A stretch of 59,573 bases of DNA. It comes from a virus. Within the stretch, counting starts at the first letter, position 1. Every line of letters starts with the position of its first letter. The notes beneath the pieces are model-generated. The model worked only from the letters and a program-made list of their open reading frames with translations, made no database searches and was not told the origin of the DNA. This document shows, piece by piece, positions 47,115 to 55,424 of the stretch. Position numbers and translations under genes: made by a program. Where the stretch lies: positions 1-59,573 of the IMG/VR virus record IMGVR_UViG_3300033141_001990; one strand, written 5' to 3'.

Positions 47115-47434
47115 GCAACTGTAACTTTGATCTCCCATCCCTAGCGATCCCAGCAATCCCGCTCCCTTTCAAGTTCCCAAGCCTCCCGAACCTTCCTCCA
47201 AGCATTAGCCTAGACATAGGCTTTCCGCTCGATCTCCCATCCCTAGCGATCCCAGCAATCCCGCTCCCTTTCAAGTTCCCCACTCTCCCGAACTTCCCCC
47301 CAAGCATTAGCCTAGATATAGGCTTCCCACTCGACTTGCCTTCGCTAGCAATCCCAGCGATCCCGCTACCTTTTAAGTTCCCAAGCCTCCCAAACTTCCC
47401 ACCGTCAATTAACATCCCATGCCCTCTGGACTGA
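47111..47434 (+). CDS. Proline-rich triple-repeat protein at baseplate locus
   Basis: A 107-residue protein consisting of three 34-residue repeats (each DLPSLAIPAIPLPFKFP, then SLPNLPPSISLDIGFPL) after five residues and ending PPSINIPCPLD. The repeats are almost identical in protein and DNA. Pro at short intervals with alternating hydrophobics suggests an extended or polyproline-like fibre. It is between spike and gp46-like genes, overlapping both (ATGA and 16 bases), so it may be a tip, plug or spring next to the spike. No family recognised. Confidence 0.72.
   Translation: MSNCNFDLPSLAIPAIPLPFKFPSLPNLPPSISLDIGFPLDLPSLAIPAIPLPFKFPTLPNFPPSISLDIGFPLDLPSLAIPAIPLPFKFPSLPNFPPSINIPCPLD
47129..47434 (+). 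repeat. Three 102-bp tandem repeats inside the proline-rich gene
   Basis: Units at 47129-47230, 47231-47332 and 47333-47434. The first two differ at few positions; the third has more synonymous changes. The exact period of 102 bases (34 codons) keeps the frame. Confidence 0.85.
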
Positions 47435-47865
47435 GCAACTCACCATTCGGACTCGGGACGCCAATAACCTCCCCGGTTCCGGCTGACCAGAAGGATCAGA
47501 ATTACTGTCGCTACATTAACCCGAACACGGGCGACTATGAAGTATTCGAGGAGAACGGGACGCTTGCGCAGATGCCGGGGGTGCGGCAGCGCGTTCTTCT
47601 TATCGCGAGGACGCTCAAGGGTTCGAGCAGCGTACTCCCGAAACTTGGTATTAAGCTTCCGCCGAAGATTGACGAGTCTTTTGAGATCACGGTGCGTAAC
47701 TCAATCAAAGAAGCCTTCAGGCCGATGACGGACGTAGAGAAGGTTCTTAGGCTTGACGGCATACTTGTCGGCAGGCTTCCCGCCGGAAGGGTTAGCATTG
47801 TTATAGCGTATACAGACCTGACCCTTCCGGAGTCAGAGATCGCACCACTGGAGCTTGTATTCTAA
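47419..47865 (+). CDS. Baseplate protein (gp46/gp25-like)
   Basis: A 148-residue protein. GTLAQMPGVRQRVLLIARTLKG and RNSIKEAFRPMTDVEKVLRL fit the gp25/gp46 family, which forms part of the baseplate sheath-initiating platform. It starts 16 bases inside the proline-rich gene and ends in a TAATG overlap with the J-like gene. Confidence 0.72.
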   Translation: MPSGLSNSPFGLGTPITSPVPADQKDQNYCRYINPNTGDYEVFEENGTLAQMPGVRQRVLLIARTLKGSSSVLPKLGIKLPPKIDESFEITVRNSIKEAFRPMTDVEKVLRLDGILVGRLPAGRVSIVIAYTDLTLPESEIAPLELVF

Positions 47866-49385
47866 TGCCATTTGAAGTTGGAGAAATATACGTCCCGGCT
47901 AACGCCGAAGAGATTAGGGATGACTTCCTAACCGATATTAGGCTTGAGGCTATTAAGCAGGGTGTTCCTAACCCCCCGGTTCTTCCCGGATCGGATTGGC
48001 ATATCCTTGGAACGGCCCTCTCTAATATCGGCCTAATCCAGTACAGCAACCTACGCATATCGGACGACAATATGAACGTCCTTACCGCGACGGGGGAAGA
48101 CCTTGATAACATCAGGGAGGCTTACGGGCTTCCCGTGGTTCCAGCGTCCCCAGCTACGGGAGCTATTGTTGTAACCACTCAGATACCACTGCCTCTCACT
48201 ATCCCAGATGGTACCGAGTTCGTTCTCCCCAACGGGCTCCGCGGAAAAGTTTCCCCAACGGCACTAAACGTATTCAATGGAGACGAGGTTGTTGTCGTAA
48301 CTATCGACACCGGGGAGGACGCAAACCTGGGAGCCGGAGAGATTGTTCAGTTCGTATCGCCCCCGGTTGGAGTGCAGACAGAGGCAATAGTATCGGTTAG
48401 CGCTCCACTAGCGGGTGGCGTATCGGTAGAAACCGACGCGCGAAAGAGAGCGCGCATACTCAACAGGCTTCAGACCGTGCCGGCCGGCGGGAACTGGGGA
48501 GACCTGATAGAGACATCGCTCAATGCTATCGCGAGCCTTCAGTATGCGTTCGTATATCCAGCGCTAGGAGGTCCCGCTAGCGCAAAGGTAGTTCTCTGTA
48601 AGAACCAGAATACGGATACCGGAGACTACAGCCGGCAAGTAACGGCCGCAGCCACGAATATCGTCCGGGCTGCGATTTTCTCGAAGATGCCTTCTCCTAT
48701 GGAGATCGTAGTGCAGTCCGTAGAGGACGAGTCTTTCGACGCAACTATTAGCGTGGACCTACCTAGCTCTGCGACATCCGGAGGGAACGGGCAGGGCTGG
48801 ATAGACCAGGCCCCATGGCCGCCCCTTGTTCCTGCCGACGCAGGCAGGAGTACAATCTTCGCTGCTTCAGGCACTAGCCTATCTGTAAATGCGAACGCAT
48901 TTGCCGTGCCTATACCTGGACAGACTCATATTCTATGGTGGTCCTCCGTAGATCAGAGATTCTATAAGAGGCTAGTAGTAGCCGTTGCGGCCCCAGCTTT
49001 GCCCCCACTTTACAACCTAACCATAGATGCGCCGCTAGTAGACTCGAACAATAACGGGGCTTTAGTAGGAGAATACATCTGCCCAGCGACCTCCAATTAC
49101 GAATCATACGGTAATACGTGGAGGACCGTTACAAACGGGCTTGGGCCAGGAGAAAATACCGCGGACCCCAACCGCTTACCGAGAAGCGCAAGGCACCCAT
49201 TCGAGGAGGACGGTTGGTATTTTGGCCTTACGATACAGCAATTAAGGGCGCTCGTTACGGCTCACCCAGAGATCGCGGACGCAGCGTGGGCGTACAGGTC
49301 GCTAACGGAACCAACGGTGCCTGTCCTTGTTGCCTCTGCGCCAAGGATACTTAAGCCAAACAACTTCGGGATATACGAGATATAG
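47865..49385 (+). CDS. Baseplate J protein (Mu gp47-like)
   Basis: A 506-residue protein. The N-terminal IRDDFLTDIRLEAIKQGV and GEDLDNIREAYGLPVV, with ATGAIVVTTQIPLPLTIPDG and RKRARILNRLQTVPAGGNWG, are the gpJ family motifs. Residues 300-400 contain an extra insertion rich in Trp and Pro (QGWIDQAPWPPLVP). It forms the wedge ring around the hub. Confidence 0.85.
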   Translation: MPFEVGEIYVPANAEEIRDDFLTDIRLEAIKQGVPNPPVLPGSDWHILGTALSNIGLIQYSNLRISDDNMNVLTATGEDLDNIREAYGLPVVPASPATGAIVVTTQIPLPLTIPDGTEFVLPNGLRGKVSPTALNVFNGDEVVVVTIDTGEDANLGAGEIVQFVSPPVGVQTEAIVSVSAPLAGGVSVETDARKRARILNRLQTVPAGGNWGDLIETSLNAIASLQYAFVYPALGGPASAKVVLCKNQNTDTGDYSRQVTAAATNIVRAAIFSKMPSPMEIVVQSVEDESFDATISVDLPSSATSGGNGQGWIDQAPWPPLVPADAGRSTIFAASGTSLSVNANAFAVPIPGQTHILWWSSVDQRFYKRLVVAVAAPALPPLYNLTIDAPLVDSNNNGALVGEYICPATSNYESYGNTWRTVTNGLGPGENTADPNRLPRSARHPFEEDGWYFGLTIQQLRALVTAHPEIADAAWAYRSLTEPTVPVLVASAPRILKPNNFGIYEI

Positions 49386-49387
49386 CG

Positions 49388-49930
49388 ATGGCAATTACTC
49401 CAACAGGGTTCCCGGTGTGGGTTAGGGCAAACGACCATACGACCTATGGCGGGAATGTTAATAAGATCGATTACCAGGCAGTGGGTCCGGTTAATGCCAG
49501 AACCGATATAGGTGCTGCGGAGTTTTGCAGGGCCACTGCTGACCTGTCGGCTGTAGGGAAAACGTGCCCGTTCGCAAGCTTCTCTGCCCAGTTCAACGAT
49601 ACAGTGCCAGGGGTTCCAACGATAGCGACAACTGACTACCTGTCCATGGCTGGAGGCCCACCTACCTCTGTAAGAAACGGAGACGGAGACGTTACGTTTA
49701 CGTGGCTAGCGAGCTACTCGGATCAGTATAGTGTCTCAGGGTTAGTCAATATCGTGCACGCAGAGGCTACGGTGCAAGGCATATCGTTTCGGTTGGCTAC
49801 CGTAGAGCTTCTTGACCTAAGCGTATCGGGGTTAAACGAGTCTGTTCGAGTTAGGGTCTGGGATGTGGCCACCGCGACTGCTGCTATCGACCCTCTAGTC
49901 TCTATCGTGATTACTACGGGGACCGTGTGA
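49388..49930 (+). CDS. Baseplate/tail protein, paralogue of the next gene
   Basis: A 180-residue protein. The C-terminal half (FTWLASYSDQYSVSGLVNIV, then VRVRVWD) resembles the next gene's C-terminal half, suggesting a duplication. It is beta-rich. No specific family recognised. Located between J and gp48-like genes, where Mu has no equivalent. Confidence 0.55.
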   Translation: MAITPTGFPVWVRANDHTTYGGNVNKIDYQAVGPVNARTDIGAAEFCRATADLSAVGKTCPFASFSAQFNDTVPGVPTIATTDYLSMAGGPPTSVRNGDGDVTFTWLASYSDQYSVSGLVNIVHAEATVQGISFRLATVELLDLSVSGLNESVRVRVWDVATATAAIDPLVSIVITTGTV

Positions 49931-50367
49931 TGCTAGGAGGACTCTGCCCTTTTCCGCTACGGTTGGGATCGAATAACGATACCGATGGCGTAAACGCAGA
50001 GCAGTACAGCCGAACCGGATCTACGCTGGCATCATGCTCTATGGCGGCACCTCTGGCGCTAGTTACTTTCGATACTACGGGACCATCGATCCTGTCCTAC
50101 AACGGACAGAACGGAGTAGGGGCTTTCGCTGGGCCGTCTATCGTAAAGATAGGCGTAGGTGTGGTTCATCTAATATGGGAACCTGCATACTCAGACGCAT
50201 ACGAAACGTCCTACCCGTGGGTTGGAAGATCGGCGCTTCTTACAGCTCATGGAGCTTCCCCCGTCTTAGCTATTGCAACCATAGATCCTTCTGGTGAAAT
50301 ACGAGTAGGTCTCCACGAGCTTGGGGTTGGTAATGTAGATGGTACCTGCACGCTGAAGGTATTTTAG
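49927..50367 (+). CDS. Baseplate/tail protein, paralogue of the previous gene
   Basis: A 146-residue protein from GTG 49927 or ATG 49930. WEPAYSDAYETSYPWVGRSA aligns with WLASYSDQYSVSG of the previous gene, and both end in a short beta segment (GTCTLKVF here). Probably a beta-sandwich domain that arose by duplication. Function unknown. Confidence 0.55.
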   Translation: MMLGGLCPFPLRLGSNNDTDGVNAEQYSRTGSTLASCSMAAPLALVTFDTTGPSILSYNGQNGVGAFAGPSIVKIGVGVVHLIWEPAYSDAYETSYPWVGRSALLTAHGASPVLAIATIDPSGEIRVGLHELGVGNVDGTCTLKVF

Positions 50368-51132
50368 ATGGCGATTGTTACTACCCACCCACCCGGTCTA
50401 CCCACGTGGGCACGGTCTAGAAAGCTCGGGGAATACGGGCTCAGTCTAGATAAGTACAACGACGGGGATGAGCGTCCTGTGCCGTATAGCTGGACGTGGT
50501 ACCTAGAGATGCGCTCAATGCGCGGCAGCGCGTATTCTAAAGAGTCTACGGGACTGGTTCATACCGAGAACCTAGCGATAGCCAGGGGGCAGCAGGCGAT
50601 TACGCGAGCATCGGCAAGACTGGCCTATAACTCAACGCCAGGGACAAGCTACAACAAGCTAGAATACTGGGTTAACGTGCTTAGGGTCCCGGAGCGCACC
50701 CAGGACACGAGAGAACAGCTAAGGCAGCGGTGTGCCGCTAAGTTTATGGCTGCGGTAGGTCCAACGGAGCAGAACGAGAACGACGCTATCGAGTCCCTTC
50801 TCGGGAATCACCTAGTAGACATATGGAGGCAGACGGGGGCCGACCTAGATAATCCCCCTACGCAGACATACTGGCCAGGGATCAATCCGGGGCCAGTCTC
50901 CCATAGCCTCGGTGGTGGCGCGTGGCTGAGCGAGAGGTCTCATCTTGTTGTAGAGGTACAACAGCTTCACGAGGAGAGCCTCGGAGAGTTTCTTGAGCTA
51001 ATGAACGTACACCTTTTCTCCCTTCTTGACATAATGACGCCGGCATGGTGCACGTTCAACTGGGCGACTAATGTAGCAACCGGGTTCTTACTGGATATTA
51101 GTGATATGGACTTCGACGGATTTAACCCATGA
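50368..51132 (+). CDS. Baseplate protein, gp48-like candidate
   Basis: A 254-residue protein. The segment LEYWVNVLRVPERTQDTREQ and the helical RQRCAAKFMAAVGPTEQNEN resemble gp48/tail protein I-type components that follow gp47. The C-terminal part is beta-rich with many Trp and Leu. Assigned mainly by order and moderate motif fit. Confidence 0.5.
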   Translation: MAIVTTHPPGLPTWARSRKLGEYGLSLDKYNDGDERPVPYSWTWYLEMRSMRGSAYSKESTGLVHTENLAIARGQQAITRASARLAYNSTPGTSYNKLEYWVNVLRVPERTQDTREQLRQRCAAKFMAAVGPTEQNENDAIESLLGNHLVDIWRQTGADLDNPPTQTYWPGINPGPVSHSLGGGAWLSERSHLVVEVQQLHEESLGEFLELMNVHLFSLLDIMTPAWCTFNWATNVATGFLLDISDMDFDGFNP

Positions 51133-51449
51133 CGAGTATAGAGGACAGGCAGCGAGTTGTTATTGACCTCAGTGTCTATAACGCCATTAGCTACTTGCGT
51201 AGAAACCCTACGGCTAGGGAGGTAGTTAACTACCTCCACGCTTCCGGGTGGACACCCGTATGGGACGACGCCAGCGTTGTGGTGACGAGTGACTCGGTAG
51301 TCGAGTCCGCGGGTAGGCTTCAGACTCGGGGGTTGGTATCTGTCGAGGATGACCTCCTAACGCTACCGTCGCGTGGCCCAAATGGGCTCGGGCAACCAGT
51401 AGAGATTAACGAGACGAGGACTGATTTGAGTTGGCGAGGTAAGAAATGA
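51129..51449 (+). CDS. Winged-helix-like small protein in fibre locus
   Basis: A 106-residue protein. VYNAISYLRRNPTAREVVNY, SVVESAGRLQTRGLVSVED and a final strand look like a small winged helix. A DNA-binding-like fold is unusual between baseplate and fibre genes; it may be a chaperone or adaptor. Both ends overlap by ATGA. Confidence 0.52.
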   Translation: MTSIEDRQRVVIDLSVYNAISYLRRNPTAREVVNYLHASGWTPVWDDASVVVTSDSVVESAGRLQTRGLVSVEDDLLTLPSRGPNGLGQPVEINETRTDLSWRGKK

Positions 51450-52378
51450 CGTTATTAGATCCTACTCTCGGGGTTGGCTACGCTTTCGGGGAGAAGCTTC
51501 CTTCGACCCATATGACAACGATCGCAACTCAACAGCCGCGGGCGTTAGATATTGTCAACGGTGGATCGTATGTCCAGTCTGGGCAGCTAGTTATTGACGG
51601 AGATGCGCTGAAGGGTGGGGGCACGGACCCGATCCTATATACCAACATCCGTGGCACGGCTTCAGCTAACGCTGAGACCCGGTGGCAGCACCCGTGCGTT
51701 ATGGAGGGGTCCACTATGTCCCTCAACGCAACGAGCACGCTCAACATGGCTGGCACGATGGATGCTCAGGCGGCTTCCGTTGTCAATATCAACCCAACTT
51801 CTACTGTTACGTGGACAGGGGTGAGCAACCTGCCGAAGCTCGGGTCAAGGACTTACACCAAGACGGCTTCGATGGAGAGTGGGCGCGCGTCGAGTGTTCC
51901 GCTCCTTCATCCAGCGTTGATCGTGGCGTGGCACTATTCTCCGGCATTACTCTACGAAAGCATCTGGCTCCAGACGAGTGCCAACGGCACCGGAATCGGG
52001 GCTGAGTTATACATACCGCTGGATGTTTTCCTTGGGTCAACTCTTGACTCGGTATCGGTAAACCTGACTGGAGGATATGGGCCTGGAGCCCCACACGGAG
52101 CCCTTCCTGGGAACATGCCCATAGTGGAAGTGTGTCAGGTTAATTCAGCCACCGGAACAAGGACGGTGCTGGGGTCAATCACAGATACCTCTCCCAACGT
52201 GCCCGCATACGAGGTAGGGCACACCCTTACGGTGTCTGGCCTCGCCGTGGCAACAGCGGCTACGTTTCATTATCAGGTAAGGATCACCGGAGAGGGGCTG
52301 CCCAACTCGTTGGACGACAAGCTGGCTATCTTGGGCGTCACGTCCTCGTACACGGTGACGGAAATCTTCCCAGGATAA
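51446..52378 (+). CDS. Tail fibre or baseplate-attached protein
   Basis: A 310-residue protein. Residues 80-125 are Thr/Ser/Asn-rich short strands (MSLNATSTLNMAGTMDAQA, VVNINPTSTVTW), typical of beta-solenoid or fibre shafts; the C-terminal half is a beta domain (VSVNLTGGYGPGAPHGALPG). Likely part of the fibre network. Confidence 0.58.
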   Translation: MTLLDPTLGVGYAFGEKLPSTHMTTIATQQPRALDIVNGGSYVQSGQLVIDGDALKGGGTDPILYTNIRGTASANAETRWQHPCVMEGSTMSLNATSTLNMAGTMDAQAASVVNINPTSTVTWTGVSNLPKLGSRTYTKTASMESGRASSVPLLHPALIVAWHYSPALLYESIWLQTSANGTGIGAELYIPLDVFLGSTLDSVSVNLTGGYGPGAPHGALPGNMPIVEVCQVNSATGTRTVLGSITDTSPNVPAYEVGHTLTVSGLAVATAATFHYQVRITGEGLPNSLDDKLAILGVTSSYTVTEIFPG

Positions 52379-52381
52379 GGT

Positions 52382-53512
52382 ATGCCTGCCACCATAACAG
52401 CCGTGCCGACATATCCGATGCCCGGAGATGTAGGGTTAGTGTTCACGCCAAGTACGAGCGAATATTACCTTCGGCTATACGCGACTGGGGCACCGGAGGG
52501 TAGCCACCTAAAGGTGATCCTCGATAGCGGGACAACGACAAGCCGCACGCTTATATGGCAGGGGTATATGGATGAGGAGCCAACACTCGTCTTCGATACC
52601 GGCGGACGATACTCACTGACTCTGGACGTGTTCACGAAGGGGGCTACGGACTATGGCGGGGGTTACGACGGCGACCCGAGCAGCTTCTTAACGGAAACAG
52701 TTAGTCCGTCCGAGAGCACATCTCTTGAGTTCGATGTCGGCCAGCGCATAGAAAGCGTAGTGGGGGCAGCTGGATTCGGTGCTGCGATATTGTCGCTCTG
52801 GGTGTGGGGAGACACGGTACGAGCGACTAACACTCTAGAGCACGAGACCGTTACCCCCGTAATATATAATCCAAGCACTGATGCGGCGACGATCGCCCTT
52901 CAGTCATCCTCCGTAATCACATCAGTAAACGACCTCGTTGACAGCTCGTCATCGTCGCTACTCGGAGACCTCGCGCTGCTATGCGCCGATTTTCAGACGA
53001 AGGTAATTGCTCATATGACTAACGGTGGAGGGGCGTGGCACAGTGTGGCCGACGCAATCAACGCTGCCGCGCTCGCCAGGCTTCCGTCGAGCCCTACAGC
53101 TCCGCAGGCTTTAACAGCATGGGCTAGGGAGCTTAGGCAGTCTCTTCGTAATCATATGGAGAACGGGCAGGACCCCTTCCACTCCTCGGCTAGCGGTCTT
53201 ACGGAGTTTCCAGACCTAAACAATCTGCCAGCGTCAGACGTGGCAGGAGGAACGCGAGAGATGCGCCAAATGATAGCCGTTTTAGCCGACGCTTTCCGAG
53301 CGTATGAGGATCATAGAGTTGCCACCCCCTCACACCTTATAGCCGATGGTACGAATAGTATGAGCGTAGCGCTTGGGGGCCTCCTTTCTCTACACAGAAA
53401 TTTTATCGAGGAGCTGCGCAGCACCAGCGGAACGGGCGCACCGCAGCTAAACCCAGGAGCTAGTAAGCTTACGCAATTAGCCGGGTTCACGGAAACGACA
53501 GGGATCTCGTAA
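52382..53512 (+). CDS. Structural protein, fibre locus (376 aa)
   Basis: A 376-residue protein: a beta-rich N-terminal third (SEYYLRLYATGAPEGSHLKV), then a helical part with duplicated features (IAHMTNGGGAWHSVADAINA and LRNHMENGQDPFHSSASGLT, each with a His-Met-x-Asn-Gly pattern). Possibly a fibre-anchoring adaptor. Ends in a TAATG overlap with the next fibre gene. Confidence 0.55.
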   Translation: MPATITAVPTYPMPGDVGLVFTPSTSEYYLRLYATGAPEGSHLKVILDSGTTTSRTLIWQGYMDEEPTLVFDTGGRYSLTLDVFTKGATDYGGGYDGDPSSFLTETVSPSESTSLEFDVGQRIESVVGAAGFGAAILSLWVWGDTVRATNTLEHETVTPVIYNPSTDAATIALQSSSVITSVNDLVDSSSSSLLGDLALLCADFQTKVIAHMTNGGGAWHSVADAINAAALARLPSSPTAPQALTAWARELRQSLRNHMENGQDPFHSSASGLTEFPDLNNLPASDVAGGTREMRQMIAVLADAFRAYEDHRVATPSHLIADGTNSMSVALGGLLSLHRNFIEELRSTSGTGAPQLNPGASKLTQLAGFTETTGIS

Positions 53513-55251
53513 TGGCTGGAATTTTAGCGAACTCAACCTCAGTGGTAATGTCCCCAGCGGACACCGCTCCCATAAATACATTCGCGGGGTTTCTCACGGC
53601 AGAGAGGGTTACTCTTTCCGTAGATCCTGCCGGCACGACCTTTTCCTGGGGGATAAGTTCCCCCTCCGCGTCCACTGTTCGCTCGGAACTTTCTTCTACG
53701 ACAGCCGCTACCCCTGTTTTTACGCCGGATGTGGGCGGCTTCTATGTAATCACATGCACGGTAGACTCGACTATCGTTTACAGGCTTACGCTGAGCGTAA
53801 CGCAGGTCGCTATATCTACAGTAGTAGAGGCTTCTCGGTATCAGCCTAAGACGAACGCTTCTGTTACTGCTCCCGTTCTTGGAAGGGCATTATTCTTTAG
53901 CTCCGACCTCGACTCGCTCGCGACCAAGGCTCCAGACGGAAGCGTTGAGCCCATCGGCGGCAGCGGAAGCTCCTACTTGACCCAAGCGGAGTGGTACATC
54001 AACGCGACGACGGGGAACGACCAGAACGACGGGGAGACATCGCTGACGGCGCTCAAGAGCTTCGCAGAGTGGAGCAGCCGGATAGGTCACGACACAGTGA
54101 CCGTGGCATCGCTCGTTTACCTAGAGACCGACCTTGACGAGCCAGGATTTCCAATCCTCGGCTCCTACCCGTTTGGCCTGACCATCCAGGGCACAAGAAC
54201 GGCTCTGCACACCGGAGTTGTAAGCAACCTCGCCGGCTATGACTTCACGGTGTCGCCGTGCGTTCCAGGAGAGTTCGAGGACGCCACCCTGACCGGGGCA
54301 AGCTGGAGCGACAGCGGACCCGGTGCCACCAGCCTAGTTGACAAGGTTGTCGAGCTAACCTCCGGTGCCCTTGCCGGAGCGAGTGGCTGGATTGCCAAAG
54401 ACCTCGGAGCCAAGGTTTGCAGGCCCACGCCCACCTTCATCAACCCTGATACGTTTGCGAACGGGTTCCCATCGAACGGGGACACCTTCGTAGTCAGCGA
54501 CCTAACCAAGCTGGAAGGTGGCCCGGTCTATTTTGCCCACCGCCTTGCCTCCGGATATGCGGACGGGGTTTTGGTCAGAGACTGCGCCCTGCTCGGTGGA
54601 GCCGTGGACTTCGGCCTCTCGCTGGTTGCCTCAACCCCATACTATCTCTACCACTGCATCACCGGGTCGGCGGCGCACAATACTGGAGGAGCGTCCGGGC
54701 TGGTGAACTGCTTCACCGCTTCGCTGGCCGGCGGAACGTACCAAGTGCAGGACGGCGGCCTCTACTACACAGGGGGATTGAATCACAACCAATTTCGCTC
54801 AGCGGGACGCGATGGACAAGTGACTCTGAGCTACAACGTGTTGAGCCAATTCCTGGTCGGCATACCCAACAACGTCACATTCCAGGCGCGAGACACGGGG
54901 ATGGTCACCGTGGGGACCAACGCCAACCTCTTGCTAGCAGATGAGCAGAGGCCGAATGCCTGCGTCGTCCTGGTTGGCTCGGGGAGTCTCTGTAGCCTGC
55001 TTGGCAAGGTACACACCTTGAACCAGGGAGCCGTTGGATACGGAGTGTGGCTCGACTCCGGTGGCCAGGGCTTCTGGGCCAACCCGGTGGCCTATGGAGT
55101 GAACGCCTCCGACCATATGAATTTCGACAATCCCGGCACAGAGGTCTACGTTGGAGGCTCTGCGCAGACAGTGGCTGGCCTCGGTGCAGCGGGCCATGTT
55201 AACGCGGGAACACTGGCCTGCATGGTTCCGAGGGAAGTGGTGCCCACATGA
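53512..55251 (+). CDS. Tail fibre/tailspike with beta-helix-like region
   Basis: A 579-residue protein. The N-terminus (residues 1-105) is Ig-like (AERVTLSVDPAGTTFSWGIS). From residue 160 WYINATTGNDQNDGE opens a right-handed beta-helix-like region with repeated short strands to the end. Such regions bind or degrade surface glycans; no catalytic residues are claimed. A 58-residue gene overlaps its stop. Confidence 0.65.
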   Translation: MAGILANSTSVVMSPADTAPINTFAGFLTAERVTLSVDPAGTTFSWGISSPSASTVRSELSSTTAATPVFTPDVGGFYVITCTVDSTIVYRLTLSVTQVAISTVVEASRYQPKTNASVTAPVLGRALFFSSDLDSLATKAPDGSVEPIGGSGSSYLTQAEWYINATTGNDQNDGETSLTALKSFAEWSSRIGHDTVTVASLVYLETDLDEPGFPILGSYPFGLTIQGTRTALHTGVVSNLAGYDFTVSPCVPGEFEDATLTGASWSDSGPGATSLVDKVVELTSGALAGASGWIAKDLGAKVCRPTPTFINPDTFANGFPSNGDTFVVSDLTKLEGGPVYFAHRLASGYADGVLVRDCALLGGAVDFGLSLVASTPYYLYHCITGSAAHNTGGASGLVNCFTASLAGGTYQVQDGGLYYTGGLNHNQFRSAGRDGQVTLSYNVLSQFLVGIPNNVTFQARDTGMVTVGTNANLLLADEQRPNACVVLVGSGSLCSLLGKVHTLNQGAVGYGVWLDSGGQGFWANPVAYGVNASDHMNFDNPGTEVYVGGSAQTVAGLGAAGHVNAGTLACMVPREVVPT

Positions 55252-55424
55252 TAATTGTCACGAGCTACGAGGAGTTTCTCGCAGAGCGAGAGCGAGACCC
55301 ATCGGCTGTCATAGCGCTCGACGATGGCCGCGTGTTTAGGGTCGTGCTCCCTGGCGATGATAAGCCAGCTGCTGTGCGTCCACGAACATGGGCACCGACG
55401 CGCTACAGGGAGGAGCAGCAGTGA
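55248..55424 (+). CDS. Small acidic/basic protein (58 aa)
   Basis: A 58-residue frame from ATG 55248, overlapping the fibre stop (ATGA) and ending at 55424 where the next GTG starts (GTGA). It reads IIVTSYEEFLAERERDPSAV, then a strand (VFRVVLPGD) and a basic end. Its codons supply GGGAGGAG, the ribosome site of the next gene. Possibly a fibre-assembly chaperone. The double overlap supports it. Confidence 0.6.
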   Translation: MIIVTSYEEFLAERERDPSAVIALDDGRVFRVVLPGDDKPAAVRPRTWAPTRYREEQQ

